Of a stretch of 17,215 nucleotides of DNA, positions 9,088 to 17,215 are shown piece after piece. The notes under the pieces were generated by a model, which had not been told where the DNA came from, did not search any database, and worked only from the letters and a program-made list of their open reading frames with translations. The stretch comes from Fusobacterium sp. (GTDB taxonomy: Bacteria; Fusobacteriota; Fusobacteriia; Fusobacteriales; Fusobacteriaceae). The stretch lies in the NCBI GenBank assembly GCA_018457305.1, contig JAGYHM010000012.1, positions 1-17,215 of the forward strand. The letters are read 5' to 3'. Position 1 is the stretch's first letter; each line of letters opens with the position of its first letter. Made by a program: the position numbers and the translations under genes.

Positions 9088-9131
9088 AAGGGAAACAGGT
9101 TTATAAAGTAAACCGCAGTTTCCCTTTTTTT
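9088..9131 (+). terminator. Two-tier hairpin followed by a T-run between divergent promoters
   Basis: The outer stem is AAGGGAAAC (9088-9096) / GTTTCCCTT (9118-9126), the inner stem GGTTTA (9098-9103) / TAAACC (9109-9114), loop TAAAG. T-residues 9125-9131 follow on the plus strand. It has the form of a strong plus-strand terminator, yet no plus-strand gene lies between lpxD and this point. Read on the minus strand it would form at the extreme 5' end of the nfeD transcript, so it may be a protective or regulatory leader hairpin instead. Confidence 0.6.
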
Positions 9132-9140
9132 CTTTAAGCA

Positions 9141-9149
9141 ATTATATCA
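9141..9149 (-). promoter_or_regulatory. Predicted extended -10 promoter of nfeD-qmcA
   Basis: On the minus strand the sequence reads TGATATAAT, a perfect extended -10 (TGN-TATAAT). The -35 region (ATGCAA at 17 bp) is weak, which extended -10 promoters tolerate. The start point would be near 9134, giving a leader of about 170 bases that contains the two-tier hairpin and repeat copy B. Confidence 0.5.
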
Positions 9150-9192
9150 TAAATTTTATACTGTTGCATAAATTTAGAAAATATTTTTTAGA

Positions 9193-9221
9193 TAGAAATA
9201 AAAACAAAAGAGTGCTATAAT
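9193..9221 (+). promoter_or_regulatory. Promoter of the PTS EIIB gene
   Basis: TAGAAA (9193-9198), 17 bp, then TATAAT (9216-9221) preceded by TGC, so a perfect extended -10. Transcription would start near 9228, giving a leader of about 30 bases. Confidence 0.65.
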
Positions 9222-9257
9222 AAAAGAAATAATTAAAAAAATTATAGGGAGGCTCTC

Positions 9258-9572
9258 ATGTTAGAAAAATTTATAAGTATGTTCAAAGAAAAAGAAGACG
9301 AAACTAAAGAAATGAAAATGGCTAGAGAAAAAGCTCAAAAATTAGCTCCTTCTTTATTGCCTCTTTTAGGTGGAAAAGAAAACCTTGTTGTAATTGATAA
9401 TTGTACTACAAGATTAAGATTAGAAGTTAAAGACAGTTCTATTGTAAACGAAGATGAAATTAAAAAATTAGTAAATGGTTTTTTAAATTTGTCAAAAACT
9501 TCTGTTCAAGTTATTGTTGGTTCTAATGCTGACTTACTTGCAGTTGAATTAAAAAGATTATCAGAACAATAA
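9258..9572 (+). CDS. Stand-alone PTS EIIB domain protein, glucose/N-acetylglucosamine family
   Basis: 104 residues. A charged N-terminal stretch (about 1-28, many Lys/Glu) precedes one complete EIIB domain of the glucose superfamily (about 36-104). The motif DNCTTRLRLEVKD contains the phosphorylated cysteine, Cys49, and the conserved T-R-L-R. The upstream GGKENLVVI matches the usual start of this domain. In PTS permeases EIIB takes phosphate from EIIA and passes it to the sugar carried by EIIC. Here no EIIC, EIIA or sugar gene is adjacent, and the protein has its own promoter and terminator. It may serve a permease encoded elsewhere or act as a regulator. GGGAGG nine bases before the ATG supports the start. 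Family certain, substrate unknown. Confidence 0.85.
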   Translation: MLEKFISMFKEKEDETKEMKMAREKAQKLAPSLLPLLGGKENLVVIDNCTTRLRLEVKDSSIVNEDEIKKLVNGFLNLSKTSVQVIVGSNADLLAVELKRLSEQ

Positions 9573-9584
9573 ATTTTTAATTTG

Positions 9585-9610
9585 TCTCGTATTTTATACG
9601 AGATTTTTTT
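9585..9610 (+). terminator. Rho-independent terminator after the EIIB gene
   Basis: A perfect 7-bp stem TCTCGTA (9585-9591) / TACGAGA (9597-9603) with a five-base loop, followed directly by seven T (9604-9610), 13 bases after the stop codon. Confidence 0.88.
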
Positions 9611-9639
9611 ATAAAAACAAACTATATATAAAAAATATA

Positions 9640-9667
9640 TTGACTATATGACTAAAAAAATTATAAA
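9640..9667 (+). promoter_or_regulatory. Predicted promoter of the EF-G-like gene
   Basis: TTGACT (9640-9645), 16 bp, TATAAA (9662-9667). It sits directly after the EIIB terminator and about 58 bases upstream of the start codon. The -35 is a 5/6 match, unusual enough in such AT-rich DNA to be credible. Confidence 0.5.
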
Positions 9668-9724
9668 ATATAAATAAGATAAATAAGCAAAAAAATAATA
9701 TATTTAATAAAGGGGGCAATGTGT

Positions 9725-11788
9725 ATGAAAGTTTTTAAGACTAGTAACATAAGAAATATCTCTCTATTGGGGCATAGAGGGTCTGGAAAGACCACTTTAA
9801 TGGAGTCATTACTTTATGCCAAAAATTATATTACAAAAAAAGGTGATGTAGAACATGGAACAACTGTTTCTGATTTTGATAAAGAAGAAATTAAAAGAAT
9901 TTTTTCCATAAATACATCTTTAATACCTATGGAGCACAATGAATGTAAATTTAATTTCTTAGATACTCCGGGATATTTTGATTTTGTTGGAGAAGTAGTT
10001 TCTGCTTTAAGAGTTTCAGGTTCATCAATTCTTGTTGTAGATGCAACTGCTGGTGTTGAGGTTGGAACGGAAAAAGCATGGAAATTATTAGAAGAAAGAA
10101 AATTACCGAGAATAATTTTTATAAATAAAATGGATAAAGGTTATGTAAATTATCCAAAATTATTGGCTGAATTAAAAGAAAAATTTGGTAAAAAAATAGC
10201 ACCTTTCTGTATTCCTATTGGTGAAAAAGAAGATTTTAAAGGTTATGTAGATGTTATAAACTTAAAAGGAAGAATACTTCAAGATGGAAAAAGTATAGAT
10301 ACAGAAATTCCAGAAGATATAGATATAAGTGAAACAAGAAATTTATTATTTGAAGCAGTTGCAGAAACTGATGAAGAATTGATGGAAAAATATTTTTCTG
10401 GTGAAGAATTTACAAGAGAAGAAATAATTAGAGGGCTTCATAAGGGAGTTGTTTGGGGAGATATAGTTCCTGTTCTTGTTGGTTCAGCTGAGCAAGGAGT
10501 TGGACTAAATACTTTATTAAACATGATAGAACTTTATATGCCAGCACCTACTGAATTATTTAATGGAGAAAGAATTGGGGAAGATCCAGAAAACCATATA
10601 GAAAAACATATTAAAATGGCAGATGAAAATCCATTCTCTGCAATAGTTTTCAAAACTTTGGTTGACCCTTTCATAGGGAAAATTTCTTTCTTTAAAGTAA
10701 ATTCAGGAATATTAACTAAAGATACAGAAATTTATAATACTTCAAAACATAAAAAAGAAAAAATTTCACATATTATGACTATGTGTGGAAACGAACAAAT
10801 TGAAGTTGAAGAATTACATGCAGGAGATATAGGAGCTACAACAAAATTACAATATACAGAAACTGGAGATACGCTTTGTGATAGAGCTTTACCAATTTTA
10901 TTCCATAAAATAAATTTCCCTAAGGCAAATATTTATTCTGGTGTAGTTCCAGCTGAAAAAAATGATGACGAAAAATTAAGTACTTGTTTGCAAAGAATGA
11001 TGGAAGAAGACCCTACTTTTGTTGTTACAAGAAATTATGAAACAAAACAACTTTTAATTGGTGGACAAGGGGAAAAACATTTATATATTGTTCTATGTAA
11101 AATAAAAAATAAATTTGGAGTTCATGCTGAATTAGAAGATGTAATCGTTTCTTATCGTGAAACAATTTTAGGAAAGGCAGAAGTTCAAGGAAAACATAAA
11201 AAACAATCTGGAGGAGCAGGACAATTCGGAGATGTATTTATAAGATTTGAACATTATGCAGATGGAGATTTTGAATTTCTTGATGAAATCAAAGGTGGAG
11301 TAGTTCCTAAAAATTATATTCCAGCAGTTGAAAAAGGACTTATAGAAGCGAAAGAAAAAGGTTGTCTAGCAGGTTATCCAGTGATTAACTTTAAAGCAAC
11401 TTTATATGATGGTTCTTATCATGCAGTTGACTCTAATGAATTATCTTTCAAACTTGCAGCAATTATAGCTTTTAAAGCAGGAATGGAAAAAGCAAAACCT
11501 GTTTTATTGGAGCCAGTTGTAAAAATGGAAATAACTATCCCAGAAGAATATATGGGAGATGTTATGGGAGATTTGAATAGAAGAAGAGGAAAAGTTTTAG
11601 GAATGGATGTTAATAATCATAACGAACAAGTTTTATATGCAGAAGTTCCAGAAGCAGAAATTTTAAAATATTCAATAGATTTAAGAGGATTAACTCAAGG
11701 TCGTGGAGAATTTTCTTATGAGTTTATAGGTTATGAAACATTACCTGAAAATATTGCTAAGAAAATTATAGAAGAAAGAAATAGTTAG
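9725..11788 (+). CDS. fusA2: Elongation factor G-like translational GTPase (EF-G paralogue)
   Basis: 687 residues from the ATG at 9725. I prefer this to the ATG at 9719 because AGGGGG (9711-9716) is eight bases from 9725 but only two from 9719. GTPase motifs, numbered from that start: P-loop GHRGSGKT 16-23, switch region EHGTTVSDFDKEE 43-55, DTPGYFDF 80-87, NKMD 134-137 and GSAEQGVG. EF-G domains II to V follow, including GGAGQFGD in domain IV and a domain V with MEITIPEEYMGDVMGDLNRRRGKVLGM. EF-G drives tRNA-mRNA translocation. The classical DTPGH has Tyr84 in place of the catalytic His, as in the EF-G-like/EF-G2 branch, so this is probably not the housekeeping fusA. Absence of rpsL, rpsG and tuf neighbours agrees. 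It may act in special conditions; that is inference. Confidence 0.87.
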   Translation: MKVFKTSNIRNISLLGHRGSGKTTLMESLLYAKNYITKKGDVEHGTTVSDFDKEEIKRIFSINTSLIPMEHNECKFNFLDTPGYFDFVGEVVSALRVSGSSILVVDATAGVEVGTEKAWKLLEERKLPRIIFINKMDKGYVNYPKLLAELKEKFGKKIAPFCIPIGEKEDFKGYVDVINLKGRILQDGKSIDTEIPEDIDISETRNLLFEAVAETDEELMEKYFSGEEFTREEIIRGLHKGVVWGDIVPVLVGSAEQGVGLNTLLNMIELYMPAPTELFNGERIGEDPENHIEKHIKMADENPFSAIVFKTLVDPFIGKISFFKVNSGILTKDTEIYNTSKHKKEKISHIMTMCGNEQIEVEELHAGDIGATTKLQYTETGDTLCDRALPILFHKINFPKANIYSGVVPAEKNDDEKLSTCLQRMMEEDPTFVVTRNYETKQLLIGGQGEKHLYIVLCKIKNKFGVHAELEDVIVSYRETILGKAEVQGKHKKQSGGAGQFGDVFIRFEHYADGDFEFLDEIKGGVVPKNYIPAVEKGLIEAKEKGCLAGYPVINFKATLYDGSYHAVDSNELSFKLAAIIAFKAGMEKAKPVLLEPVVKMEITIPEEYMGDVMGDLNRRRGKVLGMDVNNHNEQVLYAEVPEAEILKYSIDLRGLTQGRGEFSYEFIGYETLPENIAKKIIEERNS

Positions 11789-11796
11789 GAGAAAAA

Positions 11797-11937
11797 ATGA
11801 TTGCTTTTTATTTTTTAGTAATTCCAATAGTATTTTTTATACTATTAAAAATATTCAAAACTATTATTAAGGCAATTTCTTATACTGTTGTCTTTTTAGT
11901 ATTATTTATGATAGCTTTACTTTCAACAGGTTCTTAA
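11797..11937 (+). CDS. Small hydrophobic membrane protein, 46 residues
   Basis: The ORF begins MIAFYFLVIPIVFFILLKIF, has a short polar turn with Lys (KTIIKAISYT), then a second hydrophobic stretch VVFLVLFMIALL and ends STGS. Two transmembrane helices are predicted, joined by a short basic loop. AGGAG overlaps the stop codon of the EF-G-like gene and lies five bases before the ATG. Only eight bases separate the two genes, so translation is probably coupled. The gene ends just before a strong terminator and nothing else fills the interval. I do not recognise a family. Good ribosome binding site, position and hydrophobic pattern argue for a real gene, but A/T-rich DNA readily gives Phe/Ile/Leu-rich frames by chance. 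Confidence 0.6.
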   Translation: MIAFYFLVIPIVFFILLKIFKTIIKAISYTVVFLVLFMIALLSTGS

Positions 11938-11951
11938 AAATTTAATTATTA

Positions 11952-11990
11952 AAAAGGAATGAAATAAAATTTCATTCCTTTTATTTTTTA
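11952..11990. terminator. Bidirectional terminator between convergent genes
   Basis: A perfect 13-bp stem AAAAGGAATGAAA (11952-11964) / TTTCATTCCTTTT (11970-11982) with a five-base loop. T-rich sequence follows on the plus strand and an A-rich stretch precedes it, which reads as T on the minus strand. It can end both the EF-G-like operon and the convergent MORN gene. Confidence 0.85.
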
Positions 11991-11991
11991 T

Positions 11992-12906
11992 TTATTTTAT
12001 TCGTTCACCATTTTTATAAATACTTATTTCTACATCTCCATTAGGATAATAAATATAAGTTTTACCATCTAACTTTCCATTTTTAAAATATTTTACTTCT
12101 ATATCATTACAAGGACAATATAAAATAGATTTTCCCTCTCTTTTCCCATTGAGATACGAATATACTTCCTTACTGCCATCATACCAAAGAGAAACAGCAG
12201 GACCATTTAAGACATCTTTTACATAATATTTTTCTTCTAAATTTCCATCTTTTGAAAGAAAAGTTGTTTTTCCATCTAACATATTATTTTTATAATTTCT
12301 TGTTTCTATATCTCCATCAGACCAGATATATAAAGCCTCTCCATTTAAAGAATTATTTTTATACTCTCTTTCTTCTCTGTCTCCATTACAAAAAGTTACA
12401 GTAGCTTTTCCATGTTGCATTCCATTAGAAAAAGTTAATTCTTCTTTATAAGCATGAGGACCATAAAATGTTCCTTTTCCACTTATTTTTTCATTTTTAT
12501 AAGGAAGTTCAACTTTGTTTCCGTCGTCCCAACTTTGAATAAGAGTATTAGTTTTTTTATCATAAGTCCAGATACTTTTTGTTATTTCTCCATCTTTTGA
12601 ATAATAAGTTCCGTTTCCTTCTATACTTCCTTTTTGATAAGGAATTTCTTCCCTATCGCCATTTGGATAATATAGAGTAGATATTCCTTCTCTCACTCCA
12701 TTGACATATAAAACCTCTTGACGAACACCGTCGTCGTTGTAGTAAGTAATTTTCCCATTTTTCTTGCCGTTTAAAAGTGTTCCTTCTTCTTTATAATCAT
12801 CATAAGTTTTTGAGTAAGTTGTAGCAGTATTTTGATTTTTTGTATTTGCTAAATTTGAACAGCCTACTATATTGATTACAATAAGAAGCATTAAAAATTT
12901 TTTCAT
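11992..12906 (-). CDS. MORN-repeat lipoprotein
   Basis: 304 residues. A lipoprotein signal peptide (MKKFLMLLIVINIVGC) has a lipobox Ile13-Val-Gly-Cys16, so the mature protein should be lipid-anchored at Cys16. Residues 45-297 consist of exactly eleven tandem repeats of 23 residues each, without insertions. They are of the form xNGxxxGxxxxYYxDGxxEExxY, the bacterial MORN_2/YwqK-like type, and a partial twelfth (KNGERIK) ends the chain. Such repeats form an extended beta-sheet solenoid, and their function in bacteria is mostly unknown. AGGAGG lies ten bases before the ATG. The gene starts 15 bases after the stop of an ABC-F remnant, so it was probably once the second gene of an operon. Repeat family certain; role unknown. 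Confidence 0.87.
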   Translation of the reverse strand: MKKFLMLLIVINIVGCSNLANTKNQNTATTYSKTYDDYKEEGTLLNGKKNGKITYYNDDGVRQEVLYVNGVREGISTLYYPNGDREEIPYQKGSIEGNGTYYSKDGEITKSIWTYDKKTNTLIQSWDDGNKVELPYKNEKISGKGTFYGPHAYKEELTFSNGMQHGKATVTFCNGDREEREYKNNSLNGEALYIWSDGDIETRNYKNNMLDGKTTFLSKDGNLEEKYYVKDVLNGPAVSLWYDGSKEVYSYLNGKREGKSILYCPCNDIEVKYFKNGKLDGKTYIYYPNGDVEISIYKNGERIK

Positions 12907-12921
12907 AAAATAAACCTCCTT

Positions 12922-13131
12922 TTAAGTTAAGTTATTTAATAAATTTAATTCTTTTTCTGCCTCTTCCCATTCTGTAAGTTTTTCTAAAATATTTTCTTCA
13001 ACTTTATCTAATTCTTCTTGAAGTTTCAAAAGTTCATCAAGATTATTTTTTTCTCCAGCCAAATTATATTTTTTAGAAATTTCTTCTTTCTTTTCTTCTA
13101 ATTTTTCAATATTTTCTTCAAGTTTAATTAT
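12922..13131 (-). pseudogene. C-terminal remnant of an ABC-F ATPase gene
   Basis: 69 codons plus a stop are open on the minus strand, beginning IIKLEENIEKLEEKKEEISK and containing NLDELLKLQEELDKVEEN and EKLTEWEEAEKEL. This is the two-helix antiparallel coiled coil that ends Uup/EttA-type ABC-F translation factors. Both ATPase domains are missing. The frame has an in-frame TGA three codons upstream and no start codon near a ribosome binding site. A TTG 10 bases upstream with a good AGGAGG is in another frame and stops after five codons. It is therefore a broken 3' end, still abutting the MORN gene, which starts 15 bases after its stop. Confidence 0.75.
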
Positions 13132-13135
13132 CTTT

Positions 13136-13262
13136 GTTCAATTGAACCTCCTTTGATTTTTTAGTTAGTTTGCAGACCAACTTTATTATATCAAAGGAGA
13201 ATTTTTATTGCCTCATAGGCTTCCGCCCTCTTATACCACTCGCATAGCAAGTGGTTTCCCTT
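13136..13262 (-). mobile_element. Probable left-end remnant of an IS200/IS605-type element
   Basis: Read on the minus strand the parts come in order: a 9-bp hairpin with one mismatch, ACCACTTGC-TAT-GCGAGTGGT (13255-13235); a short GCCTATGAGGC stem (13220-13210); a 10-bp stem CTCCTTTGAT (13199-13190) pairing with ATCAAAGGAG (13157-13148), enclosing a 7-bp inner stem; then TTG-AAC-AAA-GAT-AAT. The stem masks the AGGAGG ribosome binding site, the known way IS200 represses tnpA translation, and MNKDN resembles the start of some Y1 transposases. No transposase body follows. Instead the ABC-F remnant begins within GATAATTAA. The assignment rests on layout and recalled family features, not on an alignment. 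Confidence 0.55.
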
Positions 13263-13377
13263 TACAATGAAAATAATTTTTAATCTTATTCAAAAATTAT
13301 TTTTTAAATTATTTCATCTATCTCATTTTCTTTCAAAAGAAATAAATTGAATAACTAAAAAAAATAAAATATAAAAA
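13263..13377. other. AT-rich non-coding stretch before the rRNA operon terminator
   Basis: There is no ORF or conserved motif. The only structure is an A/T-only inverted repeat AAAATAATTTTT (13270-13281) / AAAAATTATTTT (13292-13303), which could be a weak backup terminator for the rRNA operon or simply a product of base composition. Confidence 0.4.
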
Positions 13378-13400
13378 ATACACTAGTCAAGCTAGTGTAT
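13372..13400 (-). terminator. Rho-independent terminator of the rRNA operon
   Basis: A perfect 9-bp stem ATACACTAG (13378-13386) / CTAGTGTAT (13392-13400) with a five-base loop. On the minus strand it is followed by a long T-rich run. It lies 15 bases beyond the tRNA-Asn 3' end. Confidence 0.9.
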
Positions 13401-13415
13401 CAAATATTTTCTAAA

Positions 13416-13491
13416 TGGCGCTTCCTAATGGACTCGAACCATTGACGCTGCGGTTAACAGCCGCATGCTCTACCAACTGAGCTAAGGAAGC
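13416..13491 (-). tRNA. tRNA-Asn (anticodon GTT)
   Basis: A 76-base cloverleaf on the minus strand. The acceptor stem is GCTTCCT/AGGAAGC, the D arm GCTC-AGTTGGTA-GAGC, the anticodon stem TGCGG/CCGCA with loop CTGTTAA (anticodon GTT), and the T arm ATGG-TTCGAGT-CCAT. The discriminator is G and the CCA end is encoded. It follows the 5S gene with only six bases between them and is the last gene of the rRNA operon. Confidence 0.96.
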
Positions 13492-13497
13492 AAATTT

Positions 13498-13615
13498 GCT
13501 TGGCAAATACCTATTCTCCCGGGTCGCTTCCAACCAAGTACCTTCAGCGTATATGGGCTTAACTTCTAGGTTCGAAATGTTACTAGGTGTACCCCCATAG
13601 CTATTTTCACCAAGC
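13498..13615 (-). rRNA. rrf: 5S ribosomal RNA
   Basis: About 118 bases. The ends GCTTGGTGA and TTGCCAAGC pair as helix I, and the internal sequence has the usual 5S conserved core (CATTTCGAACCTAGAAGTTAAGC on this strand, beginning CATTTCGAACC). It lies between 23S and tRNA-Asn in the normal operon order. Ends are set by the terminal helix and may be off by a base or two. Confidence 0.94.
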
Positions 13616-13630
13616 TAATGTATTCTAACA

Positions 13631-13645
13631 CATATTGATAATATG
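13631..13645 (-). other. Small hairpin in the 23S-5S spacer
   Basis: CATATT-GAT-AATATG forms a 6-bp stem in the 70-base spacer between the 23S 3' end and 5S. It probably helps processing of the 5S precursor; that role is inferred from its position only. Confidence 0.4.
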
Positions 13646-13654
13646 CGCAAGTCA

Positions 13655-13675
13655 AACATTCAAAACTATATAGTA
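13655..13675 (-). other. 3' half of the 23S rRNA processing stem
   Basis: This 21-base stretch is complementary, apart from one mismatch and one G-U type change, to 16655-16675 on the other side of 23S. Flanking complementary sequences of this kind form the double-stranded stem cut by RNase III during rRNA maturation. Confidence 0.75.
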
Positions 13676-13685
13676 AAACATATTA

Positions 13686-16593
<2,908 letters not shown>

Positions 16594-16730
16594 TATTTTT
16601 TATTTGACAGCTAACTCTATATGAAATTAGAGTTATTTTAAATATTGATTGTTCTACTATATAGTTTCCAATGTTCAACTCAGTAATGTAAGAACACTAC
16701 CAATAGAATAGAGAAAGAATTGTTCTCCTT
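16594..16730 (-). other. 16S-23S internal spacer, without a tRNA gene
   Basis: A spacer of about 137 bases containing no tRNA-Ile or tRNA-Ala. It holds the hairpin TAACTCTA/TAGAGTTA (about 16612-16635) and, at 16655-16675, the other half of the 23S processing stem. The rest is AT-rich. Confidence 0.8.
16655..16675 (-). other. 5' half of the 23S rRNA processing stem
   Basis: TACTATATAGTTT plus CCAATGTT on the plus strand is complementary to 13655-13675. Pairing continues less perfectly beyond it (AAC and ATATT segments). Confidence 0.75.

Positions 16731-17215
<485 letters not shown>

Noticed and set aside
9719..9724. Upstream ATG as start of the EF-G-like gene
   Set aside because: It is only two bases from the G-rich ribosome binding site; the ATG at 9725 has normal eight-base spacing. 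The upstream start is not fully excluded.
13270..13303. A/T-only inverted repeat as a main terminator
   Set aside because: The stem has no G-C pairs and lacks a clear T-run directly after it. The hairpin at 13378-13400 explains rRNA operon termination.

Overview
The window looks like a chromosomal segment of a Gram-negative, very AT-rich anaerobe, most likely Fusobacterium. The evidence is the extreme A/T bias of the coding regions, an outer-membrane biogenesis and lipid A cluster beside Firmicute-like strong AGGAGG ribosome binding sites, and the rRNA sequence as far as I can judge it by eye. The genus is an inference; comparing the 16S and 23S segments with a reference database would settle it.

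Layout. (1) 1-7407, plus strand: an envelope assembly cluster of tamB (5' end outside the window), bamA, skp/ompH and lpxD. These build the outer membrane: BamA inserts beta-barrels, Skp carries unfolded barrels across the periplasm, the TamB-like protein spans the periplasm, and LpxD adds an acyl chain during lipid A synthesis. (2) 7408-9160, mostly minus strand: a two-gene nfeD-qmcA (SPFH/stomatin) operon with its own terminator. It is flanked by two inverted copies of a GC-rich, structured, non-coding repeat (about 7488-7557 and 8991-9049). (3) 9190-11937, plus strand: an orphan glucose-family PTS EIIB domain protein with its own promoter and terminator, then an EF-G-like paralogue followed by a 46-residue membrane peptide gene. 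A symmetrical terminator at 11952-11982 separates these from the next, convergent gene. (4) 11992-13262, minus strand: a lipoprotein of eleven exact 23-residue MORN-type repeats. Just upstream lie the last 69 codons of an ABC-F ATPase gene, which are joined to what looks like the left end of an IS200/IS605-type element. (5) 13378-17215, minus strand: an rRNA operon read in the order 16S (3' part only), 23S, 5S, tRNA-Asn, terminator. The 16S-23S spacer contains no tRNA.

Most of the window is conserved housekeeping DNA and I do not see a clear new defence, toxin or mobile system. The parts worth a second look are the paired structured repeats around nfeD-qmcA, the ABC-F/IS200 junction, the small membrane ORF behind the EF-G paralogue, and the unusually long structured leader predicted for nfeD.
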